Notes under the pieces: generated by a model | Told to the model about the DNA's origin: nothing | Seen by the model: only the letters and a program-made list of their open reading frames with translations | The model's database searches: none | Shown here: one piece after another, positions 36,369-47,600 of the stretch | Position numbering within the stretch: the first letter of the stretch is position 1 | Layout: every line of letters begins with the position of its first letter | Translations under genes and position numbers: made by a program | DNA from: Dicaeum eximium | Lineage: Eukaryota; Chordata; Aves; Passeriformes; Dicaeidae | Direction: 5' to 3' | NCBI GenBank assembly: GCA_013396995.1 | Contig: VWZP01006030.1 | Coordinates: 912,471 to 976,470 of the forward strand | Length of the DNA stretch: 64,000 nt

Positions 36369-37690
36369 AAAGCTGGTCTTTCCTCCTTCAGCCTCTGCAG
36401 AGTTCCCAGGCATGACTGCAGGGTGAGCTTTGCTTTTGTTATCAGCTTCTCAGCAGTAAAATGTGATTTAGAGCTTTGTTCTTTCATTCCTTGAAGCATG
36501 GGATGGTGTCTCCTCTTTCCTTTCTGCTGCTCAGGGAGTAGTAGAGGTGGTGGACTTGGAGTATTTAGAGCAGAAGTTTACAGTTATTTAACCTGTAGCT
36601 TGAGAGGAGTAATATATGTCATTCAGGACTGTAGAGAGTTGTTTTGTCATTATTTTATTAAAAGTGAATTTTTTGGTAAAGGGGATCCTTAGCCAATAAT
36701 CAAGTAAGAAGCAGCACATCATTAGAAAAACAATAAAGGATGAGACTAATGACTCTTAGGGCCTCATTTGCTCTCCAGTTAATTAAACAGACAACACAGA
36801 TGCTACTGCTGTTAATAATATCATTCAATTACTGTGCTGCTAAGTATTATGATCCCTAGGAAACCATTACCCAGTGCTGATTGAGAAGAGGAACTGTGAA
36901 GGGCTACTTAGGGGACAATAAACCATGTCTCTGTTGAAAAGGGGGCTGGAAGCAGAGTTTTCTGGAGACACGAGGTGCTCGAGCACAAGTAGGTGCAAGG
37001 TTGTTTGAGGTGATGGAGGAGAGGAAGAGCAATCTCAAAAGTTGCATTCCTACCCCAGGTGTGCTGATGGAACTTTGAGCAGCCAGCTGGGGGTCACTGG
37101 AAGGCATTTTGTGAAGAAATGGCTGGGGAGGAAGGCTTTTTGTTTGCAGAGTGTGTGCTTATAGCAGCCAGGAGATGGACGGGAAATAAAAGGGAACTGG
37201 AAATAGAAATGAACGTACCTCAACACCCCAGAGTGTACTAAGCATCTCTCCAAGGGGAACAGGGAATGTCATAAAAGCCTCATTGAGCAGTGCAGGTAAG
37301 AGATTCACTTTTTTGATATTTCCACTCATCTACTTTGAGGGTGAGTGAAAAATCCAAGGCTGGCAGAAGACCTCATCTCAGCCACTGGGACTTTATCAAA
37401 CTCATCTTTCCCATCCAGGCAGTGACAGGGACTATTAAGCTGAAGGAGCACAGCCCAGCATGGTCCCAGGTGGCTCCCATTCATGGCACACACCTGCTTC
37501 CCTCAGCATCCCGGGAGAGTGATGCACAAAGCTATGAGAGACAAGAGGATGGGTGTTGAAAAAAATCCTGGGCCTTCTCCAGAGTCCTGATGTCTCTTTG
37601 CACCATTTCCCCAATGCCAATCCATTGTGTATCCCTCATTTTCCCCACAAAGACTAGAGGGTGCTCATTTGTTTTATTTATTTTTTCTTT

Positions 37691-37713
37691 CCCCCCCCCC
37701 CTTTTTTTTTTTT
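37691..37713. repeat. C11-T12 homopolymer junction
   Basis: Eleven C followed by twelve T within a longer pyrimidine tract. Lengths here are prone to sequencing error. Confidence 0.95.
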
Positions 37714-38577
37714 CTTCTGTGCTCATGCAAAAGGAGCTTTTGTAGTATTTAAATATACTGTGGTAGCAGCTGGAGACCCAGACCAAGGATGTAGGGAATC
37801 TTGTATGCTGTGATTCTCAAACTGACCATGATCAGTCTGGGATTAATGGTCTGTGCACTCAGTACATTCAGCTGTTCTCCCATCCCCAGGAAATGCCTTG
37901 GGTCATGGCCATAGTAGTGTAAGTAACATGAAGATATGTGTTGGAAAATGCTTGGCAGTAGCTCTGCGTAAGAAAACCTCTCCTGCATGTCTGCCCTGAT
38001 ATTTTGAGCACAAAGAGGAGTTTAGGTCTGTGTCAGGTTTCTTTGTGTGCTCTCAGGGTAAGAGTGTGGCTCTGGGTGTTTGGGGTGCTCCATCTGTAAG
38101 GAGGTGTCACAGGGACAGGGCTGCACGGCCACGTGGTGACACCAAGCTGCTTTCATTACACCTGGGTTTGCAGAGATCCCTCAGTGAACTCTGCTGTGCC
38201 AAGATCAGGGTTTCAGTTTGCAAATTAAATGCTAAAAAACAATTTATATTTGTGTGTGGATTCCCCCATGATACAAAATGATTCAACCCCAGGCCAGTAA
38301 GAAGGGAGTCATACTGGATTCTGGAAGATGCTTGGGGGAATGTGGTTCATTTTCTTTAAAGTTCCATTTAAAAATATACTTAGGTAATTTTTAACCAAAC
38401 ATGCATTTATTCATTCAGATTCTTCTTTATCACTAGATTAATAGAATCATAGGGTCACTGAAGTTGGAAAAGACCTTCACCATCATCCAATCCATTAACC
38501 CAAGACTGCCAAGTCCCAGCATTAAACCATGTCCCCTAGTGCCATATCTTCATGTCTTTTAAATACCTCCAGGGGTG

Positions 38578-38730
38578 NNNNNNNNNNNNNNNNNNNNNNN
38601 NNNNNNNNNNNNNNNNNNNNNNNNNNNNNNNNNNNNNNNNNNNNNNNNNNNNNNNNNNNNNNNNNNNNNNNNNNNNNNNNNNNNNNNNNNNNNNNNNNNN
38701 NNNNNNNNNNNNNNNNNNNNNNNNNNNNNN
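38578..38730. other. Assembly gap (153 N) inside CR1
   Basis: The undetermined run covers the part of CR1 that is about 199 bases long in the 18.9-kb copy. It falls in the same region of the element as the other N run in the window. Confidence 1.
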
Positions 38731-38825
38731 TTCCTGCTGGGCAGATTTCCAGCCACTCTGCCCCCAGCCTGGGGCACTGCAGGGGCTTCTTGCAGCTGAA
38801 GTGAAGGACTGGCATTGGCCTTGTG

Positions 38826-38831
38826 GAACCT
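38826..38831 (+). repeat. Target-site duplication, left copy
   Basis: gaacct directly before the LTR start. It matches the right copy exactly. Confidence 0.88.
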
Positions 38832-39446
38832 TGTCATGGTTCTACCCCATCTGGCACCTAAGGACCACAGAGCTGCTCATTACCCCCTGCTCCTGTCACC
38901 CCTGTGGGGAGGTGATTAAGGAAAAAAGGTGAACCTCATGGGCTGAGATAAGAACACTTCAGTAATTGAAACAAAATAAAACATAATAATAGCACAAATC
39001 ATAAGAACAACTACAATAATAATAAAAATTGTAATGAAGTTGCAATTATTACAATTGTAATGAAATGGAGAGGAAGAGAGAAATAGCACTCGGTATTAAT
39101 AAGTGATGCACAACAACATTGCTCACCACCCACTGAGTGATGCCCAGCCAGTGCCTGAGCAGCAACCAGTGCCTCACAGCCAGTCTCTCCCAGTAATAAA
39201 CTGGGCATGATGTCCTAATGTGTGGAATATTCCTCTGTCCAATTCAGGTCACCTGTCCTGGTTTTCTGCCTCCCAGCTCCTTGTGCAGAGCAAGACACTC
39301 TGAAAAGTCCTTGGCTTGGGACAAACACTGTTTAACAACTGAAACATCAGCATGTTATCAACGTTATTCTCACACCAAATCCAAAACACAGCACTGCCCC
39401 AGCTATTAGAAAGAAAATTAACTCCATCCCAGCTGAAACAAGGACA
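38832..39446 (-). mobile_element. Solo LTR of an avian endogenous retrovirus, nested in CR1
   Basis: The 615-bp block begins TGTCATGG and ends AAGGACA on the plus strand, so it has the TGT...ACA ends of an LTR. It is flanked by the 6-bp duplication gaacct (38826-38831 and 39447-39452). CR1 sequence continues on both sides in register. Orientation is minus, judged from resemblance to a common avian LTR type that begins tgtcctggtttcagctggga-like. Viral coding sequence is absent, so it is a recombined solo LTR. The family name is not certain; ERVL-like is my guess, but a 6-bp duplication is more usual for other classes. Confidence 0.9.
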
Positions 39447-39452
39447 GAACCT
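39447..39452 (+). repeat. Target-site duplication, right copy
   Basis: gaacct directly after the LTR end. The undisturbed CR1 copy at 19.26 kb has a single ttgaacctcac at this position, confirming that the second copy arose on insertion. Confidence 0.88.
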
Positions 39453-39760
39453 CATTCTGTTGGCCTCAACCCATCGATCCAGCCTGTCCAGATCCCTCTG
39501 CAGATCCTTCCTAGCCTCCAGCACATCAACACTCCTGCCCAATGGGGTTTCCTCTGCAAACCTACTGAGGGTATTGGCTCTCCTTGTCCAGATCATTGAT
39601 AAAGGTATTGAATAGGACTGGCCCCAGTTCTGAGCCCTGAGGAACCCTGCTGGTGACCAGATGCCAACTGGATGTGATTCCATTCACCACCACTCTCTGG
39701 GCCCGGCCATCTGGTCAATTTTTTACTCAGAAAAGAGCACACCTGTCCAAGCTGTGATGT
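39447..39760 (-). mobile_element. CR1 LINE, ORF2 part (right of nested LTR)
   Basis: Continues the CR1 of 38444-38831. The minus strand encodes RFAEETPLGRSVDVLEARKD and LDRWVEANRMRF, matching the end of CR1 reverse transcriptase. The catalytic FADD box reads FAEE, so the copy is inactive. One long minus-strand frame runs across the LTR junction, a chance fusion. Confidence 0.93.
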
Positions 39761-39769
39761 ACTATGCCC

Positions 39770-39858
39770 AAATATATATAATACATTATCTATTATATAT
39801 AATTGATGTGATATGCTGCATATTATACATATATATATTATATACTATAATGTAATAG
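39770..39858. repeat. AT-rich (TA)n-like tract
   Basis: Imperfect TA/TATA repeats just beyond the CR1 end, with several short self-complementary stretches. Confidence 0.85.
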
Positions 39859-40865
39859 TCCCCAAAAATTTCAAATGTCCCACAGATACCTGCACTCCCC
39901 CCTCAAATTCAGAATGCAGAGGCTGTTCTGTTTCCAGGAAGTTTTATCAGGACAAGGCAATTGGCATCACTGCACTTCTGCCATGAGGAAGGTTGGGGAT
40001 TGGGAACACACCAGGATCTGAGACCTGAAAATGCACCAGCCCTTGGGGTATAACAGGGCTACAAAGACTGAGGCTAGCCCAAGTCTGGTGGTGTTGCCAG
40101 GGTTCCTTGGCTAAGGCAGTGGCCAAGGTCAGTGCAGTGTGAGCCTGAATCTCTCAGGATGTGTCCTAGCACTGATCAAACTCAGGCAGAGACAAGTTTA
40201 GACAGGAAGAGACACTGAGTAGCTTTGAAGGACATTCAAACTCAGTTCTGTGCTTAAAACATGGTAAAATGGGACTAATGGCAATCAGGGAAATTAAATG
40301 CAAGAACAGCCCAGGCCCTTGCAATTGCCACTGCTGAGAGAGGAGATTTACTGTGAATGGAATCCTTCTCTGGGATGTTTTTATGTAAGCAAAGCATCTC
40401 CTTGTTTCCACACGATTTGTCTCTTTGTGGCAGCAGAAGGGGAACCCCCTGGAAAGGGTCTGGCAGCCCCCCAGAGACACCTTCTGTATGCTCAGGGGTG
40501 CTTGGTGATTGGGCAAACTTCCCCAGTGCTCCAACTTCACTTTTTGGTGGTATCAGCCCCAGACCCCTCCTTCACTGCACATGTGTTCATGGCTTGCTAT
40601 CGGGCTCATCTCATCCCTGGCATTCCGCTTCTGTCCCAGTAATGGAAATATTAATTAAAATCAGCCCCACTGTGAGTAACTCCACATGTGCTTGCAGGGA
40701 TGGGACCTCTTTCCTGCAGGGCTTTGGCACTTCTGCCAGTTGCCCAACCACTGTCCCTTGTCTGCAGCCTGCTGAGATCTGAGATTCCTCATTTTTGTGA
40801 GGGATTCCCTGTGGAGCGTATTAATTAATCTCACTGAAGTACAATAAGAAACACACCTGCAATTC
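39859..40865. other. Unique intronic sequence
   Basis: No gene or repeat recognised. ORFs of 114-141 codons overlap on both strands and carry no domain. Confidence 0.5.
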
Positions 40866-41393
<528 letters not shown>

Positions 41394-42180
41394 TTTATAG
41401 GGATATTTAGTTTATACATTTGAGAACACAGGGAGTTTTTCAGGACTTGTTACCAGTTACCAGCAATAATTAAATTTCCTTCTTCTGGAAACAAAAGCAA
41501 CACTTTATTCTAATGTATAGCTCATACTCATCCTACCCTTGTTACCCAGCTGCTTTCTTTCCTTACATATCTAAAGAGCCCTCTTCTGTTGTTTTAATGT
41601 TTCTTGGACCATTGTCACATTATTCCTCCATATAAAAACTTGGACATGGAGTTGTTGATTTATCCTTTTCCCATTCCTCTTAAATGTCTCTGACAATTCT
41701 TCTCTTGCAATAAGTATTAATGTAATCTTGCAATAAGTTGCAAGATGTATTACAATAAGCATTATCATACTCTAATCTTGGTATTCTTTGTGAATTTGTC
41801 ATGGAGAAATCTCAAGCTCCTTTGTTACCATCTCTGTATTCCTAATACCAAGTGACTCAGTTACTAATCCCTTTAATTCTTCACCCTTGTGCTTCAGACT
41901 TTGGTACCTGTTTTTGCTTATCCTTCTTTTCGTTTCAACAATAGCAGTGAACATCTGATCAAACACTTTTCCATAGTGTCCTCATTGTTAATCTAAACCA
42001 AGTCTAAAATAAAATTGCTTTTTGCTGGTTCTGATGCTTTTTTAGGGGGAAAAAATAGCTCTTGCCTGTTACATCCAGGGAGGGCTGAGCTAAAGTATCA
42101 CTCATAACAGTAATTCTTCACTTGCCATCTAGAAAAACGCAAAATGACACATTCCCCAGAATTTATCTTCCAAATGGGTT
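41394..42180. other. Intronic sequence, unclassified
   Basis: AT-rich, no confident repeat family. It may belong with the possible retroviral fragment that follows, but I see no firm motif. Confidence 0.4.
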
Positions 42181-42282
42181 CCAAGAGATCTCATGCCATG
42201 TCTGGATCCAGTGGCAGAGATCTGCAATGACTTCCTGGAAAATGAATTATATTCAGATGGATCCTGTTATGTGCATGGTCTC
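42181..42282 (+). mobile_element. Possible endogenous retrovirus pol (RNase H start) fragment
   Basis: In one frame the sequence gives LEN, then LYSDGSCYV, then a stop. A hydrophobic pair, a (T/S)DGS motif carrying the first catalytic Asp and a following aromatic are typical of the start of a retroviral RNase H domain. Only about 30 residues look coherent and the flanks show no further pol motifs. A broken, very old fragment at most; chance similarity is possible. Confidence 0.3.
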
Positions 42283-42499
42283 ATTTTTTAAACCCATATG
42301 AGGTTTATTCACCCGCGTTACTCACCTGCTCTGCAGCTTTGTGGTTACTGCCTTTATTCCTCTCTCAGATCATATCCCTCAGCCCTGCAATACTGACCAT
42401 ATCATGTTCCTGTTGTCAAAAAAAAAAATACTCTTTCACATCTGGTACCCAGAGTTCTTTTTCTTCCAAGCATCCGCATTGCATATCTGCCATTTTCAG

Positions 42500-42680
42500 T
42501 GGGCAAGGTTCCCTCTTTTTATAAAATCTTTTTATTTCCTTCTTTCCTTTTTTCCCCTTTTCTTCATATCCTCCTTTTTCTTTCTCCCCTCTTTGCTCTG
42601 CCCATTTAATCTCTTTTTTCTATCTCATCTTATTTTGCTCTTTCCCCACCCTCCTTCCCCTTTTTCCTCTCTCACTGTAA
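42500..42680 (+). repeat. Polypyrimidine-rich tract
   Basis: About 180 bases dominated by C and T with irregular tttcc/cttt runs. Low complexity, no clean repeat unit. Confidence 0.75.
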
Positions 42681-43091
42681 AAAAACTTCCATGTTTTTAT
42701 AACTCCATTTGTGCTTCTCTCACTACTTTATGTTAGCCTGCAAAAGAGTAGCAGGGAATCATGCTTTAAAGGCATTTAACCTGTTCTTAGTCTATAAAAT
42801 ATGGAGCACTCTTGAACAGAGAGATTCTGTCTCTGCTCATGTCCTGGTGCCTCAGCAAGAGATGATGTGCACAGCCTGGGAAATGGAGGGCAGTGTCTAA
42901 GGGATGAGGAATGGGGCACGAGAAGAGGCTGGAAGATATTGGGGGTCGGAAGGGGTAATGAGCAAATAAATTTAACAAATTTTGGGGGGAACCACGATGG
43001 TCAGGATGGGGTAAGAAGAGCCATTTTGGCACCCAAATGGTGCTGGGGATAGTGCCATGGCCAAGACAGTCCTGTGCTCTATTGCATTCCA

Positions 43092-43377
43092 GGTGGGAGT
43101 TGGGCTCTTCTCCCAAACAACCAGCAATGGGACGAGGGGAAGTAGCTTCAAGTTGCACCAGGGGGAGGTTCAAGCTGGATATTTGTACAAATTTCTTCAC
43201 TTAAAGAGTGGTCAAGCCCTGGAACAGGCTGCCCAGGGAAGTGGTGGAGTCACCACTCCTGGAAGCTTTCAAAAAACAAGCAGATGCATCACTTTGTGAT
43301 GGGGTTTACTGGGCACTGTGGTATTTAGTTGTGGGTTGGACTTGATCTTTTCCAAGATCAATGATTCTGTGATTCTG
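43092..43377 (+). mobile_element. CR1 LINE 3' fragment, sense
   Basis: Well-preserved CR1 tail: gggctcttctcccaaacaac, aagttgcaccagggggaggt, ggaacaggctgcccagggaa, gtggtggagtcaccactcct, ending atgattctgtgattctgcat. Confidence 0.96.
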
Positions 43378-46139
43378 CATGCAAGGCAAGGGAAGGAAAG
43401 TGGGCAGAAAGTGAAGAGGAGCCAGAGTGTGAAGATAAAGAATGGGAAAGAACCAAGAGCTATAATATGCACAGAATGGGCAGGAGGTGAAGGAGGAGCC
43501 CCCCTGACTCCCCTGCACGTCTCTCTCATGGTGGGAAGGCCCTGTTCTCCCCCAGGCTCCCCTTGGTCTCTGGGGATGCTGGCACCGTTCCCTGCCCGCG
43601 GCGCTCGGCGCTGCTCCCTCCGACAGCAGCCAAGTGCCAGAGTCAGCTGCTGGCAAACTGCTCTGCTTAAATAACAAAACAACAACAACAAAAATTTATA
43701 TACATAAGAAAAGGAAAATGAAGCAATGATGGGTTGGACAATTAAACTAAAAGCATTTTAGAGTGTAATCCAGCTCTCCCTATCAATAATTCAGGAGGCC
43801 AAGATCAGTCTAATTGATTGAACACCTTCCACAGTAGTCAGCCACTAATAAGACAAATGAAATGTCTTTTTTATTGTCAAATCTCCATCTCACATTTGCT
43901 CAGGCAAAATCCTGCAGGCATTTCATTTCAGGAGCTTGGGTATTTTTTTCTCTTGATGGAGATAAATTGAAGGCCAGCATCTGTTTTTAAAGAGCAGTAA
44001 ATTAAGCCTGTCTGCTCTTTTGGCCATGGGTGGGTGGAGAAGCAGAGCTGTGCTGAGCAGGATTCACACGTAAACCTTGTGTGGGTTGTCAAAAGTTGAA
44101 CCTGGTTCCCAGAGGATGTGTTTTCACTGTGTAATGATTTGAGTGCCTGGGACACTTGGCCTTGACAGACTCCAAAGGACTGCAGATCTACCCTAAAGCT
44201 GGTGTCTCTCACCTCCCTTCCTCTAAAGAAGAACCTCATTAGGATCCCTCTTTCCCTGATGGTGATATTAATGCTTAACTTTTGACATGGCACAGGTGTT
44301 TAGAAGGTGCTGAGCACTTGTTTAACTTTTCTAATTTACGTGAGCAAACCCTGTTGCAGGTTCTGGGGGAAAAAAAAAGTGAGCGGAAACTGGTTTATAT
44401 TTTATTGCTTTCCTCCAAAATCATGCCAAATGCAATGATTAGGGGGACATCTGTGAAGACAAAGTAGGGCATGACCAGTATATTTGCTAGATTTTATTTC
44501 CTTTGGACTGTATCACTGCATGAGGGGGTGATTGCCCCAGCAGGATGGAGCAGGACACCAGCTTCAGAGCATTGCCCACCTCTAATCAAAAGCTGATTTG
44601 AAGAAGGGGTAAAACTTGAGCTACCACTGATGCACAATACAAGTGCCTACCTGCAGGGTGTAAATCTGTGTGTCAGAAGGCTTCTTTAAGCTCAGATACT
44701 CACCAGTTATTCTAAAACATCCTCTTTTGCACAGAGGCTCCGGGACTGGATTTTTAGCCAATATAAATCAAAGTAGCTCCTCAGGGCATTCTGCTGACTT
44801 ATATGAGCCAAAGATCCTGCCCTGGGGTGAAGAAAGAGCTCTGATTATGGTGCATGTGTGTGTATTTAATTAGGAAGGGCTTCAAGCTGTGTCTGTGCTC
44901 TGGAGTCCCCACTGAGCTAACCCAGTGTGGCACAAGTAACCTTGTGAACAAACCCAAAATCTGGAGGTCTGGTAATGACTTTCCTCATTTGCTATTATGA
45001 TATGTGCTTCCTCACAGCCTAGATAAGGAGGGAGGGAAGGAGGCAAAGTGCCTGAGAGGTTTTGTTTTGCCTGTATTGCCTTTGAAATATTATATAATGT
45101 GTTTGAATGCTTGATCTAACCAAGGAGTAGTTGTTTTACTTCTAATCTAATAACTTCCTGATATCTGTCTCCTCTTAGCTTTGCTGTAGCTTGACTGCAC
45201 AAATATCATTTAATTGTGTTCTTGTGGAAACTAAAGGCCAGCAGCTTTGCCAAGAAGGGCTAATTTTATAATGCCCCACTCCAGAATTAATCTTGACGGC
45301 CGAGATAAGGCTGATGGTTTATTGTTGGCAATTATCATCACAGGAGAGTTGTTGCACAGGGTGGTTACAGGTTATGGAGTTCTCTTAAATATTGTTCATT
45401 GCCTTTGGATGCAGGTGTTTGCTGTAGTTAGAGAATGAAAAAGGGGCAGATGGAAATGAAAGAAAGTGGGTGACAGAGGAGGAAAACAGAACCAAAAAAG
45501 GTGATAACAGCAAATGAAAAGAAGTAGGGTGAAGGCACGAGAACAGCAATGGAGTGATCTATTGGTGGAGCAGGCAAGGAAGAGAACTGGATATGACCAA
45601 CAAAACGGGAGAAGTGTGGGAATGAAATTGAGAGGAACTGATGGGAGAATCAGGCCAGTGAGTACAGAAGTCTGAGATTCAGTGTAGTCAAAGAATTTTT
45701 TGATGTTGTTGTTTTGAAGGAAATTTTCAGCTTCTGTCTTTAGGCCATGTCCCTGTCTGCCTGGTAAGAAAAGCAGCTTGGTTACCCAGTAGCTGTGCTG
45801 GTGCTTACTGGAGTCTTCTCCCTGGGACAGGTTCTTTGAAGCTGAGAGCTGGTCCTCTGCAGAGATAAATGAAACCTTGCCAGGTTTATAATGCTGCTGC
45901 TGCTGCTGCCACACAGCTGGGGAGTCAGAGGTCTTCAGGACTCAGGAACAGCTTCAGACTCAGTGTGAGCCCTTGAAGCTGCTGACAACAGCTCTATCAA
46001 ACTGTTTCTGGTTTTGCAAGGCAAATTGAGACCCATCAATGAATGAGGCAGCAAGTCTCAAAGTGAAGTTGTTACTTCCAAGAGTTGCAAGCAGCCAACC
46101 AAGCAAATATAAAATAGCTATTGATCTGTATTTGGTTTG
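43378..46139. other. Mostly unique intronic sequence
   Basis: No gene recognised. There is a small GC-rich patch near 43585-43625. Homeodomain-like TAAT sites are dense at 45180-45400. (CTG)6 lies at 45893-45909. A 172-codon minus-strand frame at 45396-45914 has Ser/Phe/Leu-rich, non-domain composition and is judged spurious. Confidence 0.5.
45893..45909. repeat. CTG trinucleotide repeat (about 6 units)
   Basis: gctgctgctgctgctgc. Gives Gln on the minus strand in a non-coding frame. Confidence 0.9.
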
Positions 46140-46753
46140 TGTGGAAAGGTTTTGGCTGCAGGGATGCCTTCTGTGAGAAAACACAGGAAGCTGTTCCCAT
46201 GTTGGACAGAGTCAGCTCCAGCCAGCTCCAACATGGAGCCCACCATGGCCAAAGCTGAGCCCATCAGCAGTGCTGGTGACATCCCCTTGATGTAAGAAAG
46301 GGTAAAAAATGCCAGACAGCATCTGTGAGAGAAGAGTGAGAATATGAGAGAGGAACAACTCTGCAGACACCAAGGTCAGTGCAGGAGGATGGAGAGGAGG
46401 TGCTCCAGGTCTCAGAGCTGAGATTCCTCTGGTGGAGCCCATGGATGTCTGTGGGGGAGCAGATTTCCACCTGCAGCCCTTGGAGAACCACCCCAGAGCA
46501 GAAGCACCCACCCTGAAGACTTTGGAGGATTCTGTGCTGGAGCAGAAGGATTTGCCCTGAAGGAAGCTGTAGCCCTTGGCAGGCACACACAGGAGCAGGA
46601 ATTCCTGGCAGGAATGGCAGCTCATGGAAAGGAGCCCATGCTGGAGCAGGTTTGCTGGCAGGACCTGTGGCCCATGGGGGACTCACATTGGAGCAGTCTG
46701 TTCCTGAAGGACTGTGCCCTGTGGAAAGCACCCACATTGGAGCAGTTCTTGAA
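46140..46753 (+). mobile_element. Avian LTR, left part (interrupted by CR1)
   Basis: Begins tgtggaaaggttttggctgc and runs through cccatgttggacagagtcag, ccaaagctgagcccatcagc and aacaactctgcagacaccaa. It then enters a series of degenerate units of about 40-50 bases ending in ggagcag (for example near 46457, 46637 and 46691). This architecture matches a long avian ERV-type LTR. The exact 5' base (46138 or 46140) is uncertain, and no target-site duplication is evident. Confidence 0.8.
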
Positions 46754-47107
46754 GAATCACAGAATCACTGGGTTGGAAGAAACCTTCAAGATCATCGAGT
46801 CCAACCCAGCCCTAACACCTCAATTAAACCCTGGCACCCAGTGCCACATCCAGGCTTTTTTTAAACACATCCAGGGATGGTGACTCCACCACCTCCCCGG
46901 GCAAACTATTCCAGTACTTGATCACTCTTCCAGTGAAAAACTTTTTCCTAATATCCAACCTATATTTCCTTTGATGTAGCTTAAGACTGTGTCCTCTCCT
47001 GTCAGTGCTGCCTGGAGAAAGAGCCCAACCCCACCTGAGCACTGCCACCTTTCAGGGAGCTGTGGAGAGTGATAAGGTCACCCCTGAGTCTCCTTTTCTC
47101 CAGGCTA
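46754..47107 (-). mobile_element. CR1 LINE 3' fragment inserted into the LTR
   Basis: The plus strand starts with the reversed octamers (agaatcacagaatcactggg), then gatcatcgagtccaaccc, atccagggatggtgactcca, ttttcctaatatccaacc and tctccttttctccaggct. It splits an LTR unit: ...gcagttcttgaa on the left and gaactgcagccc on the right rejoin as a normal LTR repeat unit. Confidence 0.95.
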
Positions 47108-47600
47108 TAAGAACTGCAGCCCAGAGAAAGGACCCAGGATGGAGCAGTTTGGTAAGGGCTGTATCCCATGGGAAGGACCCTGTGCTGGGGCAAGGGCCAG
47201 AGTGCAAACAAGAAGGAGTGGGAGGGACAAAGTGTTATGGACTGACCACAACCTCCAATCCCCATCCCTTGTGCCAAACTGGGAGAGGAGGAGGAGGAGA
47301 GTTTAGAATGAAGGACTGAAGTTGAGAATGAAGGGCTGAAGTTGAGAATGGGAAGAAGGAAGAAGGAGGGATAAGGGGTTTTTGTTTTTGCCTTTTTTCT
47401 CACTGACCTTGTCAGAGAGTAAATGGCAACAAATGAAATTACTCTTCTCCAAGCTGAGCATGTTTTGCCCATGAATGTAACTGTTGATCAATCAACTTGT
47501 CCTCATCACAAGCCACACATTTTTCAATCCTACCTTTTCCCCCTATTCTGTTAAGAAGTGAGAAAGCAACTTTGTGGCCAGCCAAGGTCAACCCACCACA
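47108..47600 (+). mobile_element. Avian LTR, right part
   Basis: Continues the units (gatggagcagtttggtaagg, gctgtatcccatgggaagga), then gactgaccacaacctccaat, a 21-bp duplication at 47305-47350, a degenerate poly(A)-signal region near 47420, and the 3' end gccaaggtcaacccaccaca. Without the CR1 the LTR is about 1.1 kb. No retroviral coding sequence adjoins it, so it is a solo LTR. Confidence 0.82.

Larger units (their letters stand above)
35156..38443. other. Mostly unique intronic sequence
   Basis: No gene recognised. It contains the 59-bp duplication around the N at 36307 and a C11/T12 homopolymer junction at 37691-37713. Confidence 0.5.
38444..38831 (-). mobile_element. CR1 LINE, 3' part (left of nested LTR)
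   Basis: The plus strand starts with the reversed CR1 terminus (agaatcatagggtcactgaa) and continues through accatgtcccctagtgccat and aatacctccaggggtg. After 153 N come ttcctgctgggcagatttcc and ctggggcactgcaggggctt. It aligns with the CR1 at 18.8-19.3 kb and is cut at 38831 by an LTR. Confidence 0.95.

Noticed and set aside
39249..39683. 144-codon minus-strand ORF joining CR1 protein to other sequence
   Set aside because: A chance read-through from CR1 into the nested LTR; not a real fusion gene.
45396..45914. 172-codon minus-strand ORF starting with a poly-Gln run
   Set aside because: The Gln run is a CTG microsatellite and the rest is Phe/Leu/Ser-rich from a purine-rich plus strand; no domain, no splice or promoter context.
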